From Micromonospora thermarum (lineage in GTDB: Bacteria; Actinomycetota; Actinomycetes; Mycobacteriales; Micromonosporaceae), in contig NZ_JAATEO010000005.1 in assembly GCF_012034245.1 (NCBI RefSeq), positions 1 to 64,000 on the forward strand: a stretch of 64,000 nt of DNA, in the 5' to 3' direction. The notes beneath the pieces were generated by a model. It did not search any database and was not told where the DNA came from. It saw only the letters and a list, made by a program, of their open reading frames with translations. The position numbers and the translations under genes are program-made. Each line of letters begins with the position of its first letter. Within the stretch, counting starts at the first letter, position 1. Shown one piece after another: positions 1-6,272 of the stretch.

Positions 1-2
1 CT

Positions 3-185
3 GAGGTCCTGACGAAAATTCCCTACTACGTAGAGCAGGCCGGTTACTGCATTGCCCTACACGAGAAGGCCAGCTGTCCAGCCTGCACCGACACAGGATG
101 CCCGAGGCTGGACGAGGCTGCTGATGTCTTGGCCGTCTTCCGCGAGCAACGTCGCACGCGGTATGGGATCAAGCAGAACCCTTGA
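3..185 (+). CDS. C-terminal fragment of unrecognised small protein
   Basis: An open frame runs from the window edge to TGA at 183-185, giving the last 60 residues of a protein whose start lies outside. It reads EVLTKIPYYVEQAGYCIALH... and carries Cys residues in a CPAC-x4-C arrangement followed by an Arg-rich end (REQRRTRYGIKQNP). I do not recognise a family. Base composition is clearly lower in GC and richer in A than the neighbouring genes, with codons such as GTA, AAA and ATT that are rare elsewhere here. That would suit recently acquired DNA, for example the edge of an integrated element, but the fragment is too short to be sure. Real coding is likely because the frame is the only open one and ends just before a normal intergenic gap. 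Confidence 0.5.
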   Translation, partial: EVLTKIPYYVEQAGYCIALHEKASCPACTDTGCPRLDEAADVLAVFREQRRTRYGIKQNP

Positions 186-265
186 GCCACGGACATCACG
201 ATCTGAGCCGAAGCCGCTCCGGGAACCTGCCTGCGAGTCGGCGTTGTGCCAGCCGGGAAGTCTGC

Positions 266-1303
266 TCAGGTAGCGGCTCCCCGGGGGCGGTCGCGGTCCT
301 TGGAGGGCTGGACCCGCTTCGGCTCACCGGGCATCTTCGGGTGGTCCGGTGGATAGGGCATGTCGCCCTGCCCGGCGGCGGCGTCCCGTTCCGCCCACTC
401 CAGCAGGGGCGTGATGTCCCACGCGGAGTCGTCGATGCCGGCGTGCGGGTCACCCCGCTCGGCCAGCCGAGCCGGGACGGTGCGCAGGTCGAAGTCGTCC
501 GGGTCGACGTCGGGCAGCTCGTCCCACGTCAGCGGGGTGGAGACGGTGGCTCGCGCGTTGGCCCGCAGCGAGTACGCGCACGCGATCGTCCGGTCCCGTG
601 CCATCTGGTTGTAGTCGACGAAGACGCGGGTGCCCCGCTCCTCCTTCCACCAGGCGGTGGTGACCAGCTCCGGCCGGCGCCGCTCCAGCTCCCGGGCCAG
701 CGCGATCGTCGCCCGGCGCACCTCGACGAACGTCCAGCGGGGCTGGATGCGCAGGTAGACGTGAACGCCACGGCCGCCGGAGGTCTTCGGCCAGCCGGCG
801 ACGCCCAACTCGTCGAGGATGCCCCGCAGCTCGCCCGCGGCGGTGGCGGCGTCGGCGAAATCCGTGCCGGGCTGCGGGTCGAGGTCGACGCGCAGCTCGT
901 CGGGGCGGTCCGGGTCGGCGGCGCGGACCGGCCACGGATGGAAGACCACCGTGCCCATCTGCGCCGCCCACGCCACGTGGGCCAGGTCGGCCGGGCACAG
1001 CTCCGCCGCCGTCCGGCCGCTAGGGAAGCTGATCTCCGCGGTCTGGACCCACGGGGGTACGCCCCGGGTCGGCACCCGCTTCTGGAAGAACATCTCCCCC
1101 TCGATGCCCTCGGGGAAGCGTTGCAGGGTCGTGGGCCGCTCGCGAAGGGCGCGCATGATGCCGTCGCCGACCGCCAGGTAGTAGTGGAAGACGTCGGCCT
1201 TGGTGAACCCGCGCTGCGGGAACATCACCCGATCCGGACTGCTCAGCCGGACGCGATGCCCGGCGACCTCGATCTCCTCGACTGCGGCCTTCGTGCCACC
1301 CAT
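266..1303 (-). CDS. LigD-type primase-polymerase domain protein
   Basis: 345-residue stand-alone homolog of the polymerase domain of bacterial LigD (archaeo-eukaryotic primase fold), which adds nucleotides at double-strand breaks during non-homologous end joining. The catalytic acidic motif DLDPQ lies near residues 140-144, the TSGGRGVHV motif near 174-182, and the conserved RVFVDYNQMARDRTIACAYS-type block near 225-245. The nuclease and ligase modules of full LigD are absent, and neither Ku nor an ATP-dependent ligase is in the window, so partners must be encoded elsewhere, as is usual in actinomycetes that split LigD into separate genes. The ATG is supported by a TATGGT hexamer six bases upstream, which suggests leaderless transcription. 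It diverges from msrB across a 47-bp gap. Confidence 0.9.
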   Translation of the reverse strand: MGGTKAAVEEIEVAGHRVRLSSPDRVMFPQRGFTKADVFHYYLAVGDGIMRALRERPTTLQRFPEGIEGEMFFQKRVPTRGVPPWVQTAEISFPSGRTAAELCPADLAHVAWAAQMGTVVFHPWPVRAADPDRPDELRVDLDPQPGTDFADAATAAGELRGILDELGVAGWPKTSGGRGVHVYLRIQPRWTFVEVRRATIALARELERRRPELVTTAWWKEERGTRVFVDYNQMARDRTIACAYSLRANARATVSTPLTWDELPDVDPDDFDLRTVPARLAERGDPHAGIDDSAWDITPLLEWAERDAAAGQGDMPYPPDHPKMPGEPKRVQPSKDRDRPRGAAT

Positions 1304-1309
1304 TGCGCG

Positions 1310-1315
1310 ACCATA
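1310..1315 (-). promoter_or_regulatory. -10 hexamer of LigD-type polymerase gene (leaderless)
   Basis: TATGGT on the minus strand, fitting TANNNT, ends six bases before the ATG at 1303. The spacing places the transcription start at or next to the start codon. No -35 was evident. Confidence 0.5.
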
Positions 1316-1338
1316 TGCGATGACTCCGACATCCGACG

Positions 1339-1344
1339 TACCGT
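1339..1344 (+). promoter_or_regulatory. -10 hexamer of msrB (leaderless)
   Basis: TACCGT followed by six bases and then the GTG start at 1351. No Shine-Dalgarno sequence precedes the GTG, which agrees with a leaderless transcript. Confidence 0.5.
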
Positions 1345-1350
1345 TGGCGG

Positions 1351-1761
1351 GTGAGTCTCGACGACACCGAACTGCCCCGCACCGAGGACGAGTGGCGGGT
1401 CCGGCTCAGCCCCGAGGAGTTCCGGGTGCTGCGACAGCACGGCACCGAAGCCCCGTGGACCGGCGAGTACGTGGACACCAAGACGCCCGGCGTCTACCAC
1501 TGCCGGGCCTGCGGGCTGGAACTCTTCTCCAGCGACACCAAGTTCGACTCGCACTGCGGCTGGCCGAGCTTCGACGACGCCATCCCGGGCCGGGTCAAGG
1601 AGATCGAGGACCGCAGCCTGGGCATGGTCCGCACGGAGATCCGCTGCGCCCGGTGCGACAGCCACCTCGGGCACGTGTTCCACGGTGAGGGGTTCACCCC
1701 GAAGGACACCCGGCACTGCGTGAACTCGGTCTCCATCCGCCTCGAACCGCGCGAGAGCTGA
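1351..1761 (+). CDS. msrB: Peptide-methionine (R)-S-oxide reductase MsrB
   Basis: 136 residues, the normal length for a cytosolic MsrB, which reduces the R epimer of methionine sulfoxide in proteins. The two zinc-binding CxxC pairs are present (Cys51/Cys54 and Cys99/Cys102), as are the conserved HCGWPSF block and the catalytic Cys123 in RHCVNS. There is no signal peptide, so it acts in the cytoplasm with thioredoxin as likely reductant. The GTG at 1351 is chosen because of the -10 hexamer just upstream and because the family begins about 10-20 residues before the first helix. It is the first gene of a block that matches Rv2674 onward in M. tuberculosis. Confidence 0.96.
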   Translation: MSLDDTELPRTEDEWRVRLSPEEFRVLRQHGTEAPWTGEYVDTKTPGVYHCRACGLELFSSDTKFDSHCGWPSFDDAIPGRVKEIEDRSLGMVRTEIRCARCDSHLGHVFHGEGFTPKDTRHCVNSVSIRLEPRES

Positions 1762-1785
1762 ACGGCCGCCTCCGGGCACCCGCCG

Positions 1786-2376
1786 TCAGCCGCCCGCCGG
1801 CCCCGCCAGCAGCGCGATCTGCGCCGTACGCGACCGGGCGACCCGCTCGGCCAGCTCGCGGACCGGCACGCTGCCGCCGGCCGTGAGATGCGCGTGGGCG
1901 AGGTCCGCCGCGGCGCGCTGATGGGCGCTGAGCACCGCGCGGAGTTCACGGTCCACCTCGGCCGGGGACGCGGCGCGCAGGCGGGCGAGGTCGTCGGCGC
2001 CGGCGTGCCCGGCGTGGTCGTGCCCGCCTCCGCTCGTGGGCCGGCCAGCGTCCCGGAGCCAGGTACGCATCGTCCGCAGCTCGTCGGACTCGGTCGCCTC
2101 GATCGCGTCGAGCAGGGTCCGGAGCTGGGCGTCGGTCAGCCGGCCCTCGACCAGGCGGACGATCTCCAGCGTCCGCTCGGTGTGCGCCACCATCGCGGTG
2201 AGGAAGGGGGCGTCGACCCCGGCGAGGCTCGCCGGCGTGCTCGCGGGCGTGCTCCCGGGAGGCGTGGCGGGCGCGGCGGTGCCGGAGCCGCCGGTGCAGC
2301 CACCGGCCAGCAGCACGGCGAGCAGGGCGACGAGGTGTGGTCGGCGGGTGCGGCGCGCTCTGGGTACGGGCCGCAC
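1786..2376 (-). CDS. DUF305 lipoprotein with His-rich segment
   Basis: 196-residue exported protein. An Arg-rich start is followed by a hydrophobic stretch and a lipobox-like LLAGGC with Cys27, then a Ser/Thr/Pro/Ala linker and a DUF305 four-helix domain. A GGGHDHAGHAG segment in the middle could bind metal. DUF305 proteins (ferritin-like, CopM type) are often linked to extracytoplasmic copper handling. The GTG at 2376 is chosen because an in-frame upstream start would lie inside the neighbouring LPMO gene and would spoil the signal peptide. It lies eight bases after the stop of the copper-dependent LPMO on the same strand, so the two are probably co-transcribed. A copper role is inference from family and neighbour. 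Confidence 0.8.
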   Translation of the reverse strand: MRPVPRARRTRRPHLVALLAVLLAGGCTGGSGTAAPATPPGSTPASTPASLAGVDAPFLTAMVAHTERTLEIVRLVEGRLTDAQLRTLLDAIEATESDELRTMRTWLRDAGRPTSGGGHDHAGHAGADDLARLRAASPAEVDRELRAVLSAHQRAAADLAHAHLTAGGSVPVRELAERVARSRTAQIALLAGPAGG

Positions 2377-2384
2377 CCGTACGG

Positions 2385-3119
2385 TCAGACCTGGGTCCAC
2401 AGCGCCGGGGTGTGGGGCGGTTCCCAGCCGGGCAGCGCGGTGTGCGCCTGGCGGCACCGGTACGTGGCTCCGCCGTACGTGACCTGGTCACCGACCTGGT
2501 AGGCGCGACCCGCCGTCCACGTGCCGCCCGGGGCGGGGGTGGTCGGCGCGGGGGTCGGGCTCGGCGGCGGGGTGGTCGGCGGTGGCGTGGTCGGCGTGGG
2601 TCCGCCCCCGCCACCGATCTGGAGGTCCACGCAGGAGTAGAAGGCGTTGGCGGTGTCGGCGATGTTCCACACCGCGAGGACCTTCTGCCGGCCGGAGTAC
2701 GCGCCGAGGTTGACCGTGTGCGACACGGTGGCCGGGGGCTGCTGGCCACCTCCGCTGAACACCGCGACGCGGGTGTTCCCGATGAAGTACTCCCAGTTGC
2801 TGGTGGCGTGCCGGGCGGTGTTGGTCCAGGTGAACGTGACCGTGCTGCCGACGCTCGTGGCCGGCCAGCCGCGACTGTCGTCGTTGAGGACGGCGAAGTG
2901 GGCGATCCCGGCGTGGCAGCTGCGCAGCCCCTTGGGACCTTCGACGCTCTGCGGCTCCCACTTGATCTGGCCACAGTCGGGCACCCGGTTCTGCGCACAG
3001 AGTGCCTGCCGGCTCGGCGGGCCGGACACGTATCCGTGCGCCTGGGCCGGCACCGCTACGGCCAGTGAGGACAGGACGGCTCCCGTCGCGACCAACGGGA
3101 GGGTGACTCTTCGACGCAT
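2385..3119 (-). CDS. Secreted AA10 lytic polysaccharide monooxygenase with CBM5/12
   Basis: 244 residues. The signal peptide ends at AQA|H, so the mature protein starts with His28, the N-terminal ligand of the copper histidine brace. The second brace His is His104 in the TARHATSNWEYF block, which matches chitin-active AA10 enzymes. A Pro/Thr/Gly linker (about residues 170-200) leads to a C-terminal carbohydrate-binding domain of the CBM5/12 type (AYQVGDQVTYGGATYRC...W). The enzyme oxidatively cleaves crystalline polysaccharide, probably chitin. An AAAGGAGAT ribosome site precedes the ATG. The upstream 130 bp are unusually AT-rich and hold a 19-bp imperfect palindrome. A DUF305 gene follows on the same strand. 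Confidence 0.95.
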   Translation of the reverse strand: MRRRVTLPLVATGAVLSSLAVAVPAQAHGYVSGPPSRQALCAQNRVPDCGQIKWEPQSVEGPKGLRSCHAGIAHFAVLNDDSRGWPATSVGSTVTFTWTNTARHATSNWEYFIGNTRVAVFSGGGQQPPATVSHTVNLGAYSGRQKVLAVWNIADTANAFYSCVDLQIGGGGGPTPTTPPPTTPPPSPTPAPTTPAPGGTWTAGRAYQVGDQVTYGGATYRCRQAHTALPGWEPPHTPALWTQV

Positions 3120-3160
3120 GGCGGCATCTCCTTTGCGGACGAAGCTGCTGAGATGCCACC

Positions 3161-3179
3161 CAAGGTAAGTTAAACCTTG
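3161..3179 (-). promoter_or_regulatory. Possible DtxR/IdeR-like operator upstream of LPMO gene
   Basis: The 19-bp stretch has CAAGGT and ACCTTG as outer halves and matches the IdeR/DmdR iron-box consensus TWAGGTWAGSCTWACCTWA at 14 of 19 positions by my alignment. The centre is poor (three mismatches). It lies 42-60 bases before the LPMO start in an AT-rich stretch likely to hold the promoter. It may equally be the site of another regulator. Confidence 0.3.
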
Positions 3180-3249
3180 TTAACAGTAAAGACTCCTGTC
3201 GATAAAAACATCGATGGAGGTGAACCTGGGGACGCCGCGCCGGAGGGGG

Positions 3250-3525
3250 TCAGAGCAGCAGCAGGCTGCCGTGCTCGTCGATCCGGTCGGCGGAGTCGTC
3301 GTCGAGCCAGACGCCACCGGTGGCGAGGTACCGGAAGCGGTACTCGCCCGGCCCGAGCCGGACCGTGATCGTGCGCGTGCCGTCCCGGCGGGCGACCAGC
3401 TCGTGCCGGCCCGGCTCCCACCCGTTGAAGCAGCCCACCACGCTGACCGCCCCGGGCGGGGTGTCACGGGGCAGGCAGAAGGTGACGCGGGTCTGGTTGC
3501 CGAAGAGCCTGTTGCGCTTGATCAC
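3250..3525 (-). CDS. Small CBM48/isoamylase early-set domain protein
   Basis: 91 residues forming a single immunoglobulin-like glycogen-recognition domain (CBM48 / isoamylase N-terminal type), with the typical VVGCFNGWEPGRHEL, GTRTITVRLGPGEYRFRYL and WLDDDSADRI signatures. Such one-domain proteins are common in actinomycetes and probably bind glycogen or a related alpha-glucan in the cytoplasm; no catalytic module is attached. The GTG at 3525 (start MIKRNRLFGN) is preferred because GGAGGA lies at the right distance upstream. It is transcribed in the same direction as the LPMO gene but is separated from it by a promoter-like gap, so it is likely a separate unit. Confidence 0.8.
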   Translation of the reverse strand: MIKRNRLFGNQTRVTFCLPRDTPPGAVSVVGCFNGWEPGRHELVARRDGTRTITVRLGPGEYRFRYLATGGVWLDDDSADRIDEHGSLLLL

Positions 3526-3682
3526 GGTCTTTCCTCCGGGGGTCGGGTGTTCCATCGGTACCAACGGCCGACACGCCGGGGACGACTCGCCGTGGAACCG
3601 GACCAGGTTCGCCGGTTCCGGTTGCCGGAGCGTGTCACATGTTCGACGCTTGCGTTACGTGTCCACAATCGGGGGTTTTGTC

Positions 3683-3943
3683 ATGGCGACCTGTGAGGTC
3701 TGCGGGAACGACTACTGGATGGCGTTCGAGGTGCGTACGAGCAGCGGGGCCACGCACACGTTCGACTGCTTCGAGTGCGCCATCCACAAGATGGCGCCGA
3801 TCTGCGAGCACTGCCAGATCAAGATCGTGGGACACGGGGTGGAGGTGTCCGGGCGCTTCTTCTGCTGCGCCCACTGCGCCCGTGCCGAGGAGGGCGAGCA
3901 GGGCGCACAGATCCGCGACGCGGTGGGTGCCCGCCCGGCCTGA
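3683..3943 (+). CDS. Cys-rich small protein, possible prokaryotic metallothionein-like zinc protein
   Basis: 86 residues with eleven cysteines, in TCEVCGNDY, FDCFECAIHKMAPICEHCQIKI and FFCCAHCAR arrangements, plus His residues. The pattern of paired CxxC/CxxH motifs suggests two zinc-ribbon or zinc-knuckle units. I recall similar actinobacterial proteins being annotated as prokaryotic metallothionein or hypothetical; the function is not established. The ATG at 3683 starts the Cys-rich region directly, and no better start lies upstream. Neighbouring genes (copper-enzyme and thiol-redox genes) make a metal-related role attractive, but that is inference. Confidence 0.7.
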   Translation: MATCEVCGNDYWMAFEVRTSSGATHTFDCFECAIHKMAPICEHCQIKIVGHGVEVSGRFFCCAHCARAEEGEQGAQIRDAVGARPA

Positions 3944-4114
3944 TCGGCTCTCGTCCCCGCCGCGACCCACGCCACGCCTGCGGATCGGACGATGCGCATC
4001 CGGCCGGCCGGCGGACCAGCGGGTGCGTATCAGCCGCTGACCGGCGGAACCACCGTCCGTCACCCCGCCACCGCCGTAAGCGAGTGGTAAGGGTGCCGTG
4101 GGACGGGCTGCGGC

Positions 4115-4120
4115 TAGCAT
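4115..4120 (+). promoter_or_regulatory. -10 hexamer of TlpA-like gene (leaderless)
   Basis: TAGCAT, six bases before the ATG at 4127, with no Shine-Dalgarno sequence between. Confidence 0.5.
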
Positions 4121-4126
4121 CCCGAC

Positions 4127-4732
4127 ATGCCCGACACCAGCACCCGGTCCGTCGCGGTCGCACTGGCTGCCGCACTGGCGCTCGCCGCCTGCACCGGCAC
4201 CGACGGGAAGACCGGCGCGGCCGGCAGCGCCCCGACCACCGCACCCGGCGGCGCCCCGGCCACCGCCGGCAGCACGCCCAACAGTTCGGGCACCGCACCG
4301 GCGGGCGCCACCGGGAGCCCGGCCACCGTGCCGCAGACCCTCGGCTTCACCGCCCGGACCATCGACGGCCGCTCCTTCGCCGGCGCGACCCTCGCCGGCA
4401 AACCGGCCGTGCTGTGGTTCTGGGCCGCCTGGTGCACCCGCTGTCGAGGTGTCGCCGACTCGGTCGCCGGCGTGCAGCGGGACAACGCCACCCGGGTCAA
4501 CCTGATCGGGGTGGCCGGGCTGGGCAGCGGCGAGGAGGCCATGCGCCGCTTCGCCCGGGACACCGGGATCGAGGGCTTCCCGCACCTCGCCGACGACGAC
4601 GGGGCGGTGTGGCGGCGCTTCGGCGTCACCAGTCAGGAGCACTACGTGCTGCTGGACTCGGCCGGGAAGGTCGTGCACAACGGGCCGCTGTCCCAGGCGG
4701 ACCTGCGCCGCCGCGTCGCCGAGCTGAGTTAG
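4127..4732 (+). CDS. TlpA/ResA-like thioredoxin-fold lipoprotein
   Basis: 201 residues. The signal peptide ends in the lipobox LAAC (Cys22). A Gly/Ala/Thr/Pro linker to about residue 65 precedes a thioredoxin-fold domain with FWAAWCTRCRG, so the redox pair is Cys103/Cys106 with an unusual CTRC dipeptide instead of the more common CPPC/CPxC. The GFPHLADDDGAVWRRFGV region holds the cis-Pro loop expected of the fold. It should act on the outer face of the membrane as a thiol-disulfide reductase. The CcdA gene starts eight bases downstream, so the pair is probably one operon in which CcdA passes electrons across the membrane to this protein. Confidence 0.9.
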   Translation: MPDTSTRSVAVALAAALALAACTGTDGKTGAAGSAPTTAPGGAPATAGSTPNSSGTAPAGATGSPATVPQTLGFTARTIDGRSFAGATLAGKPAVLWFWAAWCTRCRGVADSVAGVQRDNATRVNLIGVAGLGSGEEAMRRFARDTGIEGFPHLADDDGAVWRRFGVTSQEHYVLLDSAGKVVHNGPLSQADLRRRVAELS

Positions 4733-4740
4733 CGAGCCTG

Positions 4741-5637
4741 ATGGACGCCCCCTACGGTCTCGCGCTCGGCGCCGGCCTGCTCGCCGCCGTCAACCCGTGC
4801 GGCTTCGCGATGCTGCCCGCGTACCTGTCGATGCTGGTGCTGGGCGACGGCCCGGCGGACGCCCGCGGGCCGCTCGCGCCGGTGGGCCGGGCGCTGGCCC
4901 TGACCGGCGCGATGACCGTCGGCTTCGTCGCGGTCTTCGGCGCGTTCGGGCTGCTCGCCGGCCCCGCCGCCGACGCCGTCGCGAGCCGCCTGCCCTGGGC
5001 GTCGGTCGCGATCGGGCTGGCCCTGGTCGCCGCGGGCGGCTGGCTGCTCGCGGGCCGGGCGCTCCCCGCGATCGCGCCACGGCTGGCCGGCGGCCCCAAG
5101 GTCCGGCGGAGCTTCGGCTCGATGGTCCTCTTCGGGGCGGCGTACGCGGTCGCCTCGCTCGGCTGCACCGTCGGGCCGTTCCTGGCCGTCGTGGTCGCCG
5201 GGTTCCGCGCCGGCAGCCCGCTCGCCGGGGTCGGGCTCTTCGTCGCGTACGCGATCGGCATGGGCCTGGTGGTCGGTGCCGCCGCGCTCGCGGTCGCGCT
5301 GGCCCGCGAGTCCCTGGTGCGCCGCGCCCGGCGGGCCGCGCCGCTGCTCGGCCGCCTCGCCGGCCTGCTGCTGGTGCTCACCGGCGGCTACGTGGCCTGG
5401 TACGGCTGGTACGAGATCCGGCTCTTCACCGGGCGGGGCGCCGAGGACCCCGTGATCGACGCGGCCGGCCGGGTGCAGACCGCGCTCAGCGGCTGGCTGG
5501 GCGGGCTCGGCCCGTGGGTGGTCGGGGCCGCGGCCGTCGCGCTGCTCGCGGTGGCCGCCGGTGCCACCGCGGTACGCCGCCGGCGCGCCGCCGAGCGCCC
5601 GGCTCCCGCCGCGGCCGAACCGGTCGACGCCGCCTGA
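4741..5637 (+). CDS. ccdA: CcdA/DsbD-family transmembrane electron carrier
   Basis: 298 residues, six or more hydrophobic segments. The two functional cysteines are in NPCGFAMLPAYL (Cys20) and SLGCTVGPF (Cys142), the hallmark of CcdA, which carries reducing equivalents from cytoplasmic thioredoxin to exported thiol proteins. A C-terminal extra hydrophobic stretch and an Arg/Ala/Pro tail follow. The ATG at 4741 gives the normal short N-terminus before the first membrane helix. It follows the TlpA-like lipoprotein by eight bases. No cytochrome c synthesis genes (ccsA, resB) are in the window, so the target could be cytochrome c maturation encoded elsewhere or other secreted thiol proteins. Confidence 0.93.
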   Translation: MDAPYGLALGAGLLAAVNPCGFAMLPAYLSMLVLGDGPADARGPLAPVGRALALTGAMTVGFVAVFGAFGLLAGPAADAVASRLPWASVAIGLALVAAGGWLLAGRALPAIAPRLAGGPKVRRSFGSMVLFGAAYAVASLGCTVGPFLAVVVAGFRAGSPLAGVGLFVAYAIGMGLVVGAAALAVALARESLVRRARRAAPLLGRLAGLLLVLTGGYVAWYGWYEIRLFTGRGAEDPVIDAAGRVQTALSGWLGGLGPWVVGAAAVALLAVAAGATAVRRRRAAERPAPAAAEPVDAA

Positions 5638-5694
5638 GTGCCGGCCAGCGGCGCACACACCCGGCCGACCGGGAGTCCGTGGGGCCCCGCCGCC

Positions 5695-5700
5695 TACCAT
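5695..5700 (+). promoter_or_regulatory. -10 hexamer of GNAT gene (leaderless)
   Basis: TACCAT six bases before the GTG at 5707. It decides the start codon, since an upstream in-frame GTG at 5638 would lie before the promoter. Confidence 0.5.
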
Positions 5701-5706
5701 CGCGGG

Positions 5707-6153
5707 GTGCCACACACCGAACTCCGCTCCGCCTCCTTCGCCGACCTGTCCGCCCGCACCTTCCACGACCTGCTCCGGCTGCGGATCGACGTGTTCGTGG
5801 TGGAGCAGGCGTGCCCGTACCCGGAGCTTGACGGCCGCGACGTCGAGCCGGGCACCCGGCACGTCTGGCTGGAGGAGGACGGGGTGCCGCTGGCGTACCT
5901 GCGGATCCTGGCCGATCCGGACGGCGTGGCGCGGATCGGCCGGGTCGTGGTGGCCGAGCGGGCGCGCGGCGGCGGGTACGCGGGCCGGCTGATGACGGCG
6001 GCCTTGACCGAGGTCGGCGACCGCCCCTGCGCGCTGGAGGCGCAGTCGCACCTGGTCGCCTTCTACGCGCGGCACGGCTTCACAGTCAGCGGCCCTGAGT
6101 ACGTCGAGGACGGCATCCCGCACACGCCCATGCGCCGGGACGTATTGACGTAA
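5707..6153 (+). CDS. ElaA-like GNAT N-acetyltransferase
   Basis: 148 residues, a single GNAT domain of the ElaA type. The typical LLRLRIDVFVVEQACPYPELDGRD opening and the acetyl-CoA binding region IGRVVVAERARGGGYAGRL are visible. Members acetylate small amines or protein N-termini using acetyl-CoA; the substrate here is unknown. The GTG at 5707 is chosen over the GTG at 5638 because a TACCAT hexamer lies six bases upstream of 5707 and because the family starts close to HTELRSASFADL. It stands alone between ccdA and the second LPMO gene. Confidence 0.88.
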   Translation: MPHTELRSASFADLSARTFHDLLRLRIDVFVVEQACPYPELDGRDVEPGTRHVWLEEDGVPLAYLRILADPDGVARIGRVVVAERARGGGYAGRLMTAALTEVGDRPCALEAQSHLVAFYARHGFTVSGPEYVEDGIPHTPMRRDVLT

Positions 6154-6272
6154 TCCGATTGATATGGAAGTCTGCCGGCGGAGCCAACCGCGCGGGTGAC
6201 GCGGGTGCGGGAGGGGCAACTCCCGAGCCGTCCGGGCGTCGTCGTCGATCCGACCACTCCCCCGGGGGCCCC

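Noticed and set aside
182..1354. 390-residue plus-strand open frame opposite the LigD-type polymerase
   Set aside because: It mirrors the real gene in high-GC DNA, lacks recognisable motifs, and its composition (Arg/Gly/Pro/Val) is that of an antisense frame.
5638..5706. Upstream GTG start for the GNAT protein
   Set aside because: It lies before the -10 hexamer and adds 23 residues without family similarity.
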